A DNA stretch of 64,000 bases from Rhodocyclales bacterium (GCA_016177805.1 JACOUN010000083.1:1-64000); one strand, 5' to 3'; shown: positions 17,273-29,192, numbered from the stretch's first letter. The notes: generated by a model from the sequence alone, not told the origin. Translations and numbers: made by a program.

Positions 17273-17980
17273 ATGAGTCTCGCCATGTCCGGCACAACCC
17301 CGAGCCCGATCGAACTGCCGTTCTCCGGCAAATACGACCTTGATCACGCCACCCGCTACGCCCACAAGCACGGTGACGGCCTGGCCCGGCGCCTGTCCAA
17401 CTGGCGCGACCAGCACCTTGCGCGCCGCGCGCTGCAGATCGCCGGGGCACCGACCCTGGTACTCGACCTGCCTTGCGGCGCCGGGCGCTTCTGGCCTGTG
17501 CTGGCTGAGCATCCGAGCCGGGTGATCGTCGCGGCCGACAGCTCGACCGACATGCTCCAGGTCGCCACCACGACACAACCTCCGGAGATCATCGCGCGAG
17601 TCCGGACGTTGCGGACATCGGCATTCGACATCGATCTGCCGGACCGCTCGGTCGATTGCGTGTTCAGCATGCGACTGCTGCATCACATCGGCGAGGCGCA
17701 GCACCGGCTGGCGATGTTGCGTGAGTTTCACCGCGTCAGTCGCGACAGCGTGATCGTATCGCTGTGGCTGGACGGCAACTACAAGGCGTGGAAACGCAAG
17801 CGCCTGGAGCAAGACCGGAGCCGGGTCGAGCATCGTCAGTACCAGAACCGCCACGTCCTGCCCGCAGCCCAGGTCGAGAAGGAATTCACGCAGGCCGGAT
17901 TCAAGATAACATCACGCCTCGATTTTCTGCCCTTCTACGCAATGTGGCGGGTATACGTATTGAGCAAGGACGAAGCATGA
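17273..17980 (+). CDS. Class I SAM-dependent methyltransferase
   Basis: A 235-aa protein with a Rossmann methyltransferase core: motif I LVLDLPCGAGRFWP (about 62-75), an acidic strand end VIVAADSS, and SMRLLHHIGE (about 131-140) as the post-II/III region. No membrane segment. Starts at 17273 or 17285 (both ATG) are possible. It overlaps the LtaS-like gene by 4 bp (ATGA), so the two proteins are probably made together and may act on the same envelope molecule. The methylated substrate cannot be told; it could also be a lipid, quinone or sugar methyltransferase. Confidence 0.85.
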   Translation: MSLAMSGTTPSPIELPFSGKYDLDHATRYAHKHGDGLARRLSNWRDQHLARRALQIAGAPTLVLDLPCGAGRFWPVLAEHPSRVIVAADSSTDMLQVATTTQPPEIIARVRTLRTSAFDIDLPDRSVDCVFSMRLLHHIGEAQHRLAMLREFHRVSRDSVIVSLWLDGNYKAWKRKRLEQDRSRVEHRQYQNRHVLPAAQVEKEFTQAGFKITSRLDFLPFYAMWRVYVLSKDEA

Positions 17981-20016
17981 GCATTGCCACAGGCGCCAGC
18001 ACATCCGGCACCCCCTGCACACACGAAATCCCCTCATCACGCTACTGGGAGCGGCTCGCCCGCAGCGGCCCCTACGCCCCGCTGCTGGTCATGTTGGCTA
18101 CCGGGTTGCTGCTGCTGTCGGCCTCGCGCGTCGGCCTGATGCTGTGGCAGGCGGAGCGGGTGGCCGCAACCGGACTGTGGTCAACCATGCTGGTGCAGGG
18201 GGTGCGCGTCGACATCATCCAGCTCGGCCTGCTGGCACTGCCCCCGATACTGCTCGCCCCGCTGCTCAGTGCCAGCCGTGCATGGCCGCTGTGGCGGCGA
18301 CTGAGCTACTACTGGGTCATCTTCGCGGTCATGCTGCTGCTGTTCATGGAAGTCGCCACCCCCGCCTTCATCGCCGAATACGATATGCGCCCCAACAGGC
18401 TCTTCGTCGAGTATCTGAAATATCCGCGCGAAGTCATCTCCATGCTGTGGGGCGGGTTCCGCACCCACCTGTTGCTCGGATTCGGCCTGAGCGCGCTTGC
18501 CGCGTGGCTCATGGCGCGACTGATGCGCCCGTGGCTCGCCCAGCCGCGCCGCTGGTCGGCCCTGCGCGTGTTGCTCACCTGGCCGCTGGTGGTGCTGGTG
18601 GTGGCCTTCGCGGTGCGTTCCAGCACCGATCACCGCCCCGCCAATCCGGCGCTCTTCGCGCTGTCGACCGACACCATGGTCAACAGCCTGATCCTGAATT
18701 CGACCTGGTCGGTGGTGCACGCCATCTACAACCTCAAACACGAGGCCAATTCGAGCGAGATCTACGGCAAGATGGAAACGGCCGAAATGCTGGACGTCGT
18801 GCGCGACACCCGCCTTGCCGAACCCGGCGCCCCGCAACTGACCGCCAGCGACGACATCCCGACGTTGTCCAGACTCGTACCCAGCCGCAAGCGCGAGCGG
18901 CCGCTCAACCTCGTGATCGTGCTCGAAGAAAGCCTGGGGGCGACTTTCGTCCAATCGCTGGGCGGCGTACCGGTAACCCCGGAGCTGGAGAAACTGAAGG
19001 AACACGGCTGGTGGTTCGAACAGTTGTACGCGACCGGCACCCGCTCGGTACGCGGCATCGAAGCGGTGGTCACGGGTTTCCCGCCGACCCCGGCGCAAAG
19101 CGTGGTCAAGCTCTCGCTGTCGCAGCAGAACTTCTTCTCGCTCGCCGAACTGCTCTCGCGCAAGGGTTACGAGACCGGCTTCATCTACGGCGGCGAGTCG
19201 CACTTCGACAACATGCGAGGTTTCTTCAAGGGCAACGGATTCCAGTACATCGTCGACCAGAACGACTTCGAGAACCCGGTATTCACCGGAAGCTGGGGCG
19301 TCTCCGATGAAGATCTGCTCAACCGCGCGCACCAGGACATCTCGGCCCACCACGCTGCGGGACAGCCGTTCTTCACCCTCGTGTTCAGCTCATCCAACCA
19401 CGCGCCGTTCGAGTTCCCGGACGGGCGCATCGAGTTGCACGACACCGACAAAGCCACCGACAACAACGCGGTCAAGTACGCAGACCATGCGCTGGGGCGC
19501 TTCTTCGACAAGGCGCGGCAGAGCGCCTACTGGAAAGACACCCTGTTCCTGATCGTCGCCGACCACGACATCCGCGTGCGCGGCGACTCGCTGGTACCGG
19601 TAGAACGCTTCCACATTCCAGGGTTGATACTGGGCGCCGACATCGAGCCACGCCGCATCCGCAGCGTCGCCAGCCAGACCGACCTGCCGACCACGGTGCT
19701 GTCATTGATGGGCATCGCAGCCGAACACCCCATGCCCGGACGCGACCTCAGCCGTGTGCCCGACGATGCGCCGGGGCGCGCGATGATGCAGTTCGAACAG
19801 CACTACGCCTGGATGGAAGGACAGGAGGTCGTAATACTGCGCCCGGAGAAGGCCCCAGTACTCGCCCACTATGACCCGGCCACCAAGCGCCTGGGCGCCG
19901 CCACCGCGATCGCGGAGTCCGCCCCCATGGCCCGTCGGGCGCTGGCCCACGTGTTGCTGCCGGCCTGGTTGTACCGCGAACAGCGCTACCGACTGCCGAG
20001 CGCGACACTGCGATGA
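17977..20016 (+). CDS. LtaS/OpgB-like membrane phosphoglycerol or phosphoethanolamine transferase
   Basis: A 679-aa membrane enzyme of the alkaline-phosphatase/sulfatase fold. Five N-terminal helices (about 34-50, 70-95, 110-130, 165-182, 195-213) are followed by an extracytoplasmic catalytic domain: NLVIVLEES (metal Glu, about 311-319), GTRS (354-357, nucleophile region) and a late DHD motif (VADHDIR). Such enzymes transfer head groups from phospholipid to glycans or lipids (lipoteichoic acid, osmoregulated periplasmic glucans, lipid A). It is coupled to the methyltransferase. Exact acceptor unknown. Confidence 0.85.
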   Translation: MSIATGASTSGTPCTHEIPSSRYWERLARSGPYAPLLVMLATGLLLLSASRVGLMLWQAERVAATGLWSTMLVQGVRVDIIQLGLLALPPILLAPLLSASRAWPLWRRLSYYWVIFAVMLLLFMEVATPAFIAEYDMRPNRLFVEYLKYPREVISMLWGGFRTHLLLGFGLSALAAWLMARLMRPWLAQPRRWSALRVLLTWPLVVLVVAFAVRSSTDHRPANPALFALSTDTMVNSLILNSTWSVVHAIYNLKHEANSSEIYGKMETAEMLDVVRDTRLAEPGAPQLTASDDIPTLSRLVPSRKRERPLNLVIVLEESLGATFVQSLGGVPVTPELEKLKEHGWWFEQLYATGTRSVRGIEAVVTGFPPTPAQSVVKLSLSQQNFFSLAELLSRKGYETGFIYGGESHFDNMRGFFKGNGFQYIVDQNDFENPVFTGSWGVSDEDLLNRAHQDISAHHAAGQPFFTLVFSSSNHAPFEFPDGRIELHDTDKATDNNAVKYADHALGRFFDKARQSAYWKDTLFLIVADHDIRVRGDSLVPVERFHIPGLILGADIEPRRIRSVASQTDLPTTVLSLMGIAAEHPMPGRDLSRVPDDAPGRAMMQFEQHYAWMEGQEVVILRPEKAPVLAHYDPATKRLGAATAIAESAPMARRALAHVLLPAWLYREQRYRLPSATLR

Positions 20017-20094
20017 CGCGGCGCGGGGGGCGGCCCACCTTGCCTTGATCGCCTCCTTGCACACCTTGGCATCGACATCATGATGAACGGCCGG

Positions 20095-22581
20095 TCATGA
20101 GCGGCGGCCCCGCAAGGTGTTCGCCAGCATTGAAAGTACATCGGCGATTTGTCCCGCCGTTTCCGGTGGCGGCAATGGCAGTTTGAGGCTTTTCACTCCG
20201 GTGCTCGGATCGCGCTCGATCCAGGGATGCGCCGGAGCGGCGGGATCGCTGGCCGCTCCGAGAGCAGAAACCAACTGCGCGCCGACCTGCACCAGCGCCT
20301 GCCACGGATCAGCTTCGTTGCACGGGGGCTGTTCCGATACCTCTCGTTCCTCATGCGCCGAAATTGCCGCCGCGCCAACCTGTGTATCGACACCCCCTTC
20401 TTGCACGGACCTGGCCTCGGTCTCGGTCGCCGCGCCCAACGCTTCTTCGGCGGGTGTCATGGTCTCGCCTTCGCCCATGCGACCGGTGACGCTCTCGACA
20501 TCCTTCATGAAGCGGTTCAGACGCGAGCCGCCCAGCGCTATCTCGCCCGTACCGCCGTCAAGTATTCCCGCCGACAGCGACCGCTTGAAGGCCAGGACCG
20601 AGAGCATGCCCTCCTCGATCGTACCCTTGGCGACGAAATTGACGATCTGTACCGGCCGCTTCTGGCCCATGCGATGAATCCGCGCGATGCGCTGTTCGAG
20701 CAGCGCCGGGTTCCAGGGCAGGTCCATATTCACGAGGGTTGACGCGTGTTGCAAGTTCAAACCCGTTGCCCCGGCATCGGTCGAGAGAAATACGCGGCAG
20801 TCGGGGTCGTCGCGGAAGCGTTCCACCAGCGCCGGGCGCTTCTCCGAGGGCACCCCGCCGTGGAAACTGACATAGCCGATGCCGCGCGCTTCCAGGCGCC
20901 GGATCACGATATCGTGAGTACGCGTCCATTGGCTGAACACCACCGCCTTGGCGTGCGGCTGCTCGAACAGCTCGTCAAACAGCGCCGCGAGTTCGTCGGC
21001 CTTGACGCCGTGGTCGCTCTCGTGGTCGAGCAGATACGTGCTGTTGCACACCATGCGCATGTTCTGCAGGGCGCAGGTCAACCGGCGCTGATCCTGGTCC
21101 GAGAGGAATTTCATCTTGCGCCAGCGCTGAACGATCCTGGTCACGACCTCGGCGTTTTCCTGGTGGTAAGTCATCTGCAATTCAGTCATCGGCACCAGCA
21201 GGGTCTGGTCGGTGCGTTCCGGCAGTTGTTGCAGCACTTCGGCCTTCCGGCGGCGGATCATGACCGGCGCCAGGGTCTGGCCGATCCGGTCCAGTCCGGT
21301 GTAGCCGGTAACACGACCACCCTCATCCTTGACCTGGTGTTCGTACAATAGCTTCCAGGTCGGACCCAGGCGGTGCTGGTCGACGAACTGGACGATGGAG
21401 ATCAGCTCTTCCAGCTTGTTTTCCAGCGGCGTGCCGGTGAGCACCACCGCATAGGCGCTGTCAATGCGCTTGAGCGCCCGCGCGGCGATGGTGTTCCAGT
21501 TCTTGACGCGCTGCGCCTCGTCCACTATCACCAGTTCCGGCGCCCAGGCGGCGATCAGATCGAGATCGGGCTGGAGCTTTTCGTAGTTGGTGATCTTGCA
21601 GAAGCCACCCTGCGCGTAGTCTTTCTGGCGCTGGGCACGACCGCCGGTCATCACATGGGAATCGCGGCCGGAGAAACGCGCGATCTCGCTTTGCCACTGG
21701 TACTTGAGCGAAGTCGGGCAAATCACCAGCACTTTCGTTACGCCAAAATGCCGCGCCAGGATTTCGGCGGCGGCAATGGCCTGTACGGTCTTGCCCAGAC
21801 CCATTTCGTCGCCGATCAGCGCCCTGCCCGCACGCACGGCAAACAAGGCCCCCTCGGCCTGGTACGGATACAAAGGCACCTTGAGCAGCTTCTTCAGCAG
21901 CGGATCGGCGGCGCCATGAGGAAACAAGCCATCGAGCGCCAGCGCGCGCCGCTCGGCATCGCGCCGAGCGGCAATGAAGTCAAGGGCGTCATCGTAAGCG
22001 CGCAGTTCGTGCCCACTTTTGGCCACGGCGGCGGTGAAGCGCTCCAACTCGCCGAAACGGTCGGTGCGCAAGATCCAGCCACCCGTCTCATCAAACAGCC
22101 GCGCCGCCGCCTTGCCGACCACCGTAGGACAATCCGTGCCAGCGCGAAAATGCACGGAGCGGGTGCCGTCATTGCGCAGATACAACTCCGAAAATGGCGG
22201 ATGGTAGCCGCGCGCAAAAGCCACCTTGGCGCCGCGCTTCTTTTCCAACGTAGCGAGCACAAACTCGACGTGCTTGCAGGTGCCCAGCTCATTGGTCGCA
22301 TAATCCGGGCAGGCGCAGTAGTTGTCGCCCGGCCGTTTGCCGCGTATTGCCACGCGGTAGCTGCTCTTTGCTTGTGGATTGCTCACGCGAAACTCGGAAA
22401 AGAACGGCTCGACGCCGATATTTTCCAATCCGAACGCCTGCTCACGTCCGAATTGACGACGCAACACGCGTTGCCATTCAACCGGGGAAATTTCCGCAGG
22501 GGCATGGATTCGGGATAGCTTCGGTTCCCTTGGCGACTTGGTAGCCCTGGCGCCGCGTGGCTTTGACGACTTGTTCTTCAT
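20095..22581 (-). CDS. SWIM zinc-finger SNF2-family helicase/ATPase
   Basis: An 828-aa SF2 ATPase. The N-terminus is Lys/Arg-rich and followed by a SWIM zinc finger (CAC, then CKHVEF, about 90-110). The SNF2 core shows motif I GDEMGLGKTVQ (about 270), DEAQ in motif II, LTGTPLENK (motif III) and the C-terminal lobe with STDAGATGLNLQ and RIARIHRMGQKRPV (motif VI). The last 120 residues are low-complexity and weakly conserved. Start at 22581 (MKNKSSK) is preferred over 22620. Such bacterial proteins remodel protein-DNA complexes. It stands alone between the LtaS-like gene and guaA, with no defence genes beside it. Confidence 0.9.
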   Translation of the reverse strand: MKNKSSKPRGARATKSPREPKLSRIHAPAEISPVEWQRVLRRQFGREQAFGLENIGVEPFFSEFRVSNPQAKSSYRVAIRGKRPGDNYCACPDYATNELGTCKHVEFVLATLEKKRGAKVAFARGYHPPFSELYLRNDGTRSVHFRAGTDCPTVVGKAAARLFDETGGWILRTDRFGELERFTAAVAKSGHELRAYDDALDFIAARRDAERRALALDGLFPHGAADPLLKKLLKVPLYPYQAEGALFAVRAGRALIGDEMGLGKTVQAIAAAEILARHFGVTKVLVICPTSLKYQWQSEIARFSGRDSHVMTGGRAQRQKDYAQGGFCKITNYEKLQPDLDLIAAWAPELVIVDEAQRVKNWNTIAARALKRIDSAYAVVLTGTPLENKLEELISIVQFVDQHRLGPTWKLLYEHQVKDEGGRVTGYTGLDRIGQTLAPVMIRRRKAEVLQQLPERTDQTLLVPMTELQMTYHQENAEVVTRIVQRWRKMKFLSDQDQRRLTCALQNMRMVCNSTYLLDHESDHGVKADELAALFDELFEQPHAKAVVFSQWTRTHDIVIRRLEARGIGYVSFHGGVPSEKRPALVERFRDDPDCRVFLSTDAGATGLNLQHASTLVNMDLPWNPALLEQRIARIHRMGQKRPVQIVNFVAKGTIEEGMLSVLAFKRSLSAGILDGGTGEIALGGSRLNRFMKDVESVTGRMGEGETMTPAEEALGAATETEARSVQEGGVDTQVGAAAISAHEEREVSEQPPCNEADPWQALVQVGAQLVSALGAASDPAAPAHPWIERDPSTGVKSLKLPLPPPETAGQIADVLSMLANTLRGRRS

Positions 22582-22688
22582 CAGACGATCTCGACGGTTC
22601 AATTGATCAACAGCTTCCACCGGGCGATCTTATCCGACTCTTGCGCCAGGGCAGTGACCAGAGATCGGCTCCAGCGGGACAGCTTGAC

Positions 22689-24254
22689 TTACTCCCACTC
22701 GATGGTCGCCGGAGGTTTTCCGGAAATGTCGTACACCACCCGGTTGATGCCGCGCACTTCGTTGATGATACGGTTCGACACCTTGCCCAGCAGGCTGTGC
22801 GGGAGTTCGGCCCAGTGTGCGGTCATGAAGTCCTGGGTCTGCACCGCGCGCAGCGCGACGACGTACTCGTAGGTACGCCCGTCGCCCATTACTCCAACGG
22901 ATTTCACCGGCAGAAACACGGCAAAGGCCTGGCTGGTCTTGTCGTACCAGTCTGCGGCGCGGAGTTCGTCGATGAAGATCGCGTCGGCCTGACGCAGCAT
23001 GTCGGCGAAGTCCTTGTTCACTTCGCCGAGTATGCGCACCCCTAGTCCCGGCCCTGGGAATGGGTGGCGATACACCATGTCGTGCGGTAACCCGAGCGCG
23101 ACGCCGAGTTCGCGCACTTCGTCCTTGAACAGCTCGCGCAACGGTTCCAGCAGCTTGAGGTTGAGGGTGTCGGGCAGGCCGCCCACGTTGTGGTGGCTCT
23201 TGATGGTGTGGGCCTTGCCGGTCTTGCTTCCGGCCGATTCGATCACGTCGGGGTAGATCGTGCCTTGCGCGAGCCAGCGCGCATTCGGCAACTTCTGCGC
23301 CTCGGCCTGGAACACTTCGACAAACTCGCGACCTATGATCTTGCGCTTGGCTTCGGGGTCCGACACGCCTTTGAGATGCCCCATGAACTGCTCGGTCGCG
23401 TCGACGTGGATGACCTTGACGCCCAGCGAGCGTGCGAACGTCTGCATCACCTGCCCGGCCTCGTTGAGGCGCAACAAGCCGTTGTCGACGAACACGCAGG
23501 TGAGCTGATCGCCGATGGCACGATGCAGCAGCGCCGCAACCACCGATGAATCCACCCCGCCGGACAGGCCAAGGATGACTTCGTCGCCACCGACCTGGGT
23601 GCGCACTTTCGCGATCGCTTCCTCGACGTAGTCCGGCATGTTCCAGTCGTGACCGCAGCCGCAGATCTCGTGCACGAAGCGTCCGTAGATTTCCTTGCCC
23701 TTGAGCGTGTGCGTGACTTCCGGGTGAAACTGCACGGCGTAGAACTTGCGCGCTTCGTCAGCGATGCCAGCAATCGGGCAGGACTCGTTGCTGGCGATAA
23801 CCTTGAAACCGGGTGGCAACACGGTGACCTTGTCACCGTGGCTCATCCATACGTCCAGCAGGCCGTGGCCCTCGGCATTGCTACGATCCTGGATGCCCCT
23901 GAGCAGTTCTGAACGACCACGCGCGCGAATCTCGGCGTAACCGAATTCACGCTTGCCCGAACTTTCGACCTTGCCGCCGAGTTGTTCGGCCATGGCCTGC
24001 ATGCCGTAGCAGATGCCCAGCACCGGCACCCCCAAGTCGAACACCACCTGCGGCGCGCGCCACTCCTGCGCCTCATAGACCGAATTCGGCCCGCCCGAAA
24101 GGATGATGCCCTGCGGGTTGAAGTCACGAATGAACTGCTCGCTGACGTCGAAAGGATGCAGTTCGCAATACACCTGCTGCTCGCGCACCCGGCGCGCGAT
24201 GAGCTGGGTGACCTGGGAGCCGAAGTCGAGAATGAGGATTTTCTGGTGGGCCAT
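22689..24254 (-). CDS. guaA: GMP synthase (glutamine-hydrolysing) GuaA
   Basis: Aminates XMP to GMP using glutamine and ATP, the last step of GMP synthesis. The 521-aa protein has the class I glutaminase domain (GICYGMQAM with the catalytic Cys, about 80), the ATP pyrophosphatase P-loop LSGGVDSS, and the dimerisation domain ending PPATIEWE. Start at 24254 ([14 protein letters not shown]) matches the family. It lies 59 bp after guaB on the same strand, forming the classic guaBA unit with a T-rich hairpin in the gap. Confidence 0.97.
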   Translation of the reverse strand: MAHQKILILDFGSQVTQLIARRVREQQVYCELHPFDVSEQFIRDFNPQGIILSGGPNSVYEAQEWRAPQVVFDLGVPVLGICYGMQAMAEQLGGKVESSGKREFGYAEIRARGRSELLRGIQDRSNAEGHGLLDVWMSHGDKVTVLPPGFKVIASNESCPIAGIADEARKFYAVQFHPEVTHTLKGKEIYGRFVHEICGCGHDWNMPDYVEEAIAKVRTQVGGDEVILGLSGGVDSSVVAALLHRAIGDQLTCVFVDNGLLRLNEAGQVMQTFARSLGVKVIHVDATEQFMGHLKGVSDPEAKRKIIGREFVEVFQAEAQKLPNARWLAQGTIYPDVIESAGSKTGKAHTIKSHHNVGGLPDTLNLKLLEPLRELFKDEVRELGVALGLPHDMVYRHPFPGPGLGVRILGEVNKDFADMLRQADAIFIDELRAADWYDKTSQAFAVFLPVKSVGVMGDGRTYEYVVALRAVQTQDFMTAHWAELPHSLLGKVSNRIINEVRGINRVVYDISGKPPATIEWE

Positions 24255-24267
24255 GCGCGTATTCCGG

Positions 24268-24294
24268 AAAGAAGAAAGGCGGCCGCAGCCGCCC
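24268..24294 (-). terminator. Intercistronic hairpin with T-rich tail between guaB and guaA
   Basis: Read on the minus strand, GGCGGC-TGCG-GCCGCC is followed by TTTCTTCTTTCC, directly before the guaA ribosome-binding region. The layout is that of a weak intrinsic terminator inside an operon and could lower guaA relative to guaB expression. Confidence 0.5.
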
Positions 24295-24313
24295 TGGTCA
24301 GACGACTGAGCGG

Positions 24314-26304
<1,991 letters not shown>

Positions 26305-26332
26305 CGCGGACCACGCCCCTTGGCACGGCCGT

Positions 26333-26656
26333 TCAAGCCTCGGCGGCGTCGCCTCCGCCCTTCTTCATGACCTTGCCTTCGTCGGCGCGTTTCTTGCGCA
26401 CCGCCTTCGGGTCGGCGATGAGGGGCCGGTAGATCTCGACCCGGTCGCGATCCCTCAACTCGGCATCGAGGCGGGTCAGCTTCGCATGGACCCCGACCTT
26501 GTTTTCGCCTTCAAGGTTGATCTCGGGATGGCGCCCGAGCAGGCCCGACGCATGCACCGCGTCACGCGCCGTGGAACCCGCCGGAATCTGGACCTTGACC
26601 ACTTCCTGACGATGCGCGAGCGCATAGGTCACTTCGATATTGATCATTTCACTCAT
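26333..26656 (-). CDS. rnfH: RnfH-family ubiquitin-like protein
   Basis: A 107-aa beta-grasp protein: VTYALAHRQEVVKVQIPAGSTARDAV at the start and DRVEIYRPL near residue 75, the conserved RnfH (UPF0125) pattern. The C-terminus is Lys-rich. It overlaps ratA by 8 bp; the ratA-rnfH pair is widely conserved beside smpB. Function is unsettled: named after rnf clusters but usually found away from them, as here. Confidence 0.9.
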   Translation of the reverse strand: MSEMINIEVTYALAHRQEVVKVQIPAGSTARDAVHASGLLGRHPEINLEGENKVGVHAKLTRLDAELRDRDRVEIYRPLIADPKAVRKKRADEGKVMKKGGGDAAEA

Positions 26657-27089
26657 CTTTGGGATATACCTGCTCTGCCCGCTTCACGAACGAATCGACG
26701 AACGTGTTGGCGATGTGGTTGAACACCGGCCCGAAGGCCTTCTCCAGCAACTTGTTGGAAAACTGATACTGCAAATCGAACTCGACCTTGCATGCCGTGT
26801 CGCCCAATGGCTTGAAGTGCCAGCGGCCGTCGAGATGCCTGAAAGGCCCGTGCTTGAGACGGATGTGCATTTCATGCGGACGGCGCTTCTCGTTCTCGGT
26901 GGTGAAATGCGCCTTGACCCCATGGTAGTTGATGTGGATGGTCGCGACCGTGTGCGACTCGGTGCGCGACAATAGCTCGGCACCCCCACACCAGGGCAGA
27001 AAATCGCGATACGCCTCAACCCCATCGACGAGATCGAACATTTGCGCGGGTGTGAATTCAACCAGAACGAGTTTCTTTACTTCGGCCAT
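26649..27089 (-). CDS. ratA: RatA/START-domain ubiquinone-binding protein
   Basis: A 146-aa START/polyketide-cyclase-fold protein related to Coq10. It shows the family pattern FDLVDGVEAYRDFLPWC (about 19-35), RLKHGPFRHLDGRW and LEKAFGPVFNHIANTFVDSFV. E. coli RatA was reported to block 70S ribosome assembly, but the family is mainly tied to quinone binding; the naming as a toxin should be read with care. Divergent from smpB across 82 bp, as in many Proteobacteria. Confidence 0.9.
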   Translation of the reverse strand: MAEVKKLVLVEFTPAQMFDLVDGVEAYRDFLPWCGGAELLSRTESHTVATIHINYHGVKAHFTTENEKRRPHEMHIRLKHGPFRHLDGRWHFKPLGDTACKVEFDLQYQFSNKLLEKAFGPVFNHIANTFVDSFVKRAEQVYPKDE

Positions 27090-27171
27090 GGGGGAATCGA
27101 TGTAGCCATGCTGCTAAAATGCGCGATTCTACCGCAAGCGACCATCGCGCCACGCCTGGACGACCATAACA

Positions 27172-27618
27172 ATGAGCATCATCGACAACCGCAAGGCGTT
27201 CCACGACTACTTCATCGAAGAGCGTTACGAAGCCGGACTCGTCCTCGAAGGCTGGGAAGTCAAGGCCATACGGGCCGGGCGTGCGAACATCAAGGAAGCG
27301 TACATCATCATCCGCGACGCGGAGATCCTGATTCTGGGCATGCACATCACGCCGCTTGCGAGCGCCTCCACCCACGTACACGCCGACCCGACCCGCACGC
27401 GCAAGCTCCTGCTCCACGCGGGCGAGATCAGCAAGCTGATCGGCAAGGTCGAGCGCGCCGGATTCACTCTCGTGCCGCTGGATCTGCACTACGCCAAAGG
27501 CCGGATCAAGGCCTCCATAGGTCTGGCCAAGGGTAAAAAGCAGTTCGACAAGCGCGAGGACGAGAAGACCCGTGATTGGGAGAGGGAAAAGGCCCGTCTG
27601 ATGCGCGCCAAGATCTGA
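27172..27618 (+). CDS. smpB: SsrA-binding protein SmpB
   Basis: Brings tmRNA to stalled ribosomes for trans-translation. The 148-aa protein shows [40 protein letters not shown] and the C-terminal basic tail with [14 protein letters not shown]. Length is typical (about 150-160 aa). No tmRNA gene (ssrA) is seen downstream within this window. A TAAAAT at 27115-27120 may be its -10 element. Confidence 0.96.
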   Translation: MSIIDNRKAFHDYFIEERYEAGLVLEGWEVKAIRAGRANIKEAYIIIRDAEILILGMHITPLASASTHVHADPTRTRKLLLHAGEISKLIGKVERAGFTLVPLDLHYAKGRIKASIGLAKGKKQFDKREDEKTRDWEREKARLMRAKI

Positions 27619-27664
27619 GCAAGACCGCCACTTCTGCGCCCGCCCCCTCGAAAGGAGAACCGCC

Positions 27665-28243
27665 TTGCTCATACTCATGCTTGGCTTGCTGCTCTTCCTC
27701 GGCACCCACTCGGTCCGGATATTCGCCGACGGATGGCGTACCCGGCAGATCGCACGGTTCGGTCCGACGCGATGGAAAGGATGCTACGCGGGCATCTCCG
27801 CGATCGGTTTCATCCTGCTGATCTGGGGTTACTCGCTGGCACGCGTGGAACCTGTGCAGTTGTGGTTGCCGCCGCTGTGGACGCGCCATGTGGCCGCCGC
27901 ACTGACCCTGCCGGCCCTGATACTGATCGCCGCGGCCTATGTTCCCGGCACCCGCATGCGCGCCACGATCGGGCACCCGATGCTCGCGGGCGTCAAACTG
28001 TGGGCACTTGCGCACCTGCTCGCCAACGGCACACTCGCCGACGCGGCACTGTTCGGCAGCTTTCTCGCCTGGGCCGTCGCCGATTTCGTCGTATTGCGCC
28101 GCCGCGACCGCGTGGCGGGCGTCGCCGCCCAACCGGGAACGCCGCTCAATGACTTGATCGCCGCATCCATCGGGGTTGCCGTGTGGATACTGATCTCAGG
28201 CTACCTACATCGCGTACTCTTCGGCGTGGCCACTTTTGCCTGA
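27665..28243 (+). CDS. NnrU-family membrane protein
   Basis: A 192-aa membrane protein with about five to six helices (1-16, 40-58, 73-92, 107-123, 128-142, 160-183) and the NnrU motif LFLGTHSVRIFADGWR near the N-terminus, then VKLWALAHLLANG. NnrU is linked to nitric oxide/nitrite metabolism, although many members lie outside such clusters, as here. The start is TTG at 27665, supported by AGGAG seven bases upstream; ATG at 27677 is the alternative. It is 46 bp after smpB and may be co-transcribed. Confidence 0.85.
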   Translation: MLILMLGLLLFLGTHSVRIFADGWRTRQIARFGPTRWKGCYAGISAIGFILLIWGYSLARVEPVQLWLPPLWTRHVAAALTLPALILIAAAYVPGTRMRATIGHPMLAGVKLWALAHLLANGTLADAALFGSFLAWAVADFVVLRRRDRVAGVAAQPGTPLNDLIAASIGVAVWILISGYLHRVLFGVATFA

Positions 28244-28302
28244 TCGCGCCAATACTGTCACTCGCACCTCGGCCAATCACGCCATCATTCTGACCCATCG
28301 GC

Positions 28303-28308
28303 TATAAT
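28303..28308 (+). promoter_or_regulatory. -10 element upstream of fabI
   Basis: A perfect TATAAT 32 bp before the fabI start, in the same GCTATAATCCGC-type context as the one before valS. No clear -35 hexamer is found at normal spacing. Confidence 0.4.
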
Positions 28309-28340
28309 CCGCCGATCAATACGATGGAGCATTACGGAAA

Positions 28341-29135
28341 ATGGGCTTTCTTGCCGGAAAACGTATTCTGATCACCGGGTTGCTCAGCAACCGATCCATT
28401 TCATACGGCATCGCCAAGGCCATGCACCGCCAGGGTGCGGAGCTAGCATTCACCTATCAGAACGAACGCTTCAAGGAACGCGTCGAGAAGATGGCGGCCG
28501 AATTCGACAGCACGCTGGTGTTTCCATGCGACGTGCAGAACGACGCTGAGATCACGAGCCTGTTCGAACAGATTGCACAACGCTGGGAGTGGCTGGACGG
28601 ACTGGTCCATTCCATCGCGTTTGCCCCCACCGAGGCGCTGGAAGGCGACTTCCTCAACGCCTTCTCGCGCGATGCGTTCCGTATTTCACAGGACATCAGC
28701 GCCGCCAGCTTCCCGCTGCTCGCCAAGGCCGCCCGCCCGCTGATGGAAGGGCGCAACGGCGCGATGCTGACCATGTCCTACCTGGGCGCGGTACGCACCA
28801 TGCCCAACTACGACATCATGGGGTTGGCCAAGGCCAGCCTGGAAGCATCGGTACGCTACATGGCCGTCTGTCTCGGACCCGAAGGCACGCGCGTCAACGC
28901 GATCTCGGCCGGCCCGATCAAGACCCTTGCCGCATCCGGGATCGGCAATTTCGGCAAACTGTTGTCGTTCAATGAACGCAATGCACCGTTGCGCCGCAAC
29001 GTCACCATAGACGAAGTCGGCAACGTCGCCGCCTTCCTCTGTTCCGATCTGGCCAGTGGCGTGACGGGCGAAATCATGTACGTCGATGGCGGATTCAACA
29101 CCACCGCGCTGGGCAATTCCGACCAGGGTCAGTAA
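28341..29135 (+). CDS. fabI: Enoyl-ACP reductase (NADH) FabI
   Basis: Last reduction step of each fatty-acid elongation cycle. The 264-aa short-chain dehydrogenase has the FabI cofactor pattern [13 protein letters not shown] (13-25) and active-site Tyr147, Tyr157 and Lys164 ([14 protein letters not shown]). [10 protein letters not shown] closes the fold. Single gene with its own terminator, convergent with ppiD. This is the enzyme class inhibited by triclosan and isoniazid-like drugs; no resistance-associated change was assessed. Confidence 0.97.
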   Translation: MGFLAGKRILITGLLSNRSISYGIAKAMHRQGAELAFTYQNERFKERVEKMAAEFDSTLVFPCDVQNDAEITSLFEQIAQRWEWLDGLVHSIAFAPTEALEGDFLNAFSRDAFRISQDISAASFPLLAKAARPLMEGRNGAMLTMSYLGAVRTMPNYDIMGLAKASLEASVRYMAVCLGPEGTRVNAISAGPIKTLAASGIGNFGKLLSFNERNAPLRRNVTIDEVGNVAAFLCSDLASGVTGEIMYVDGGFNTTALGNSDQGQ

Positions 29136-29155
29136 CCGGCCGAAGATCCCACCAG

Positions 29156-29192
29156 ACACAAAAAACCCGGCGCAACGCCGGGTTTTTTGTGT
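29156..29192. terminator. Bidirectional intrinsic terminator between fabI and ppiD
   Basis: A 17-bp inverted repeat with a 3-nt CAA loop. The GC core CCCGGCG/CGCCGGG is flanked by A-run and T-run arms, giving T-tracts in both directions, so it should stop transcripts from fabI (+) and ppiD (-). Confidence 0.92.

Noticed and set aside
26649-27089. RatA as the toxin of a type II toxin-antitoxin pair with RnfH
   Set aside because: The fold and neighbourhood are those of a housekeeping quinone-binding START protein; the pair is conserved as core genome.
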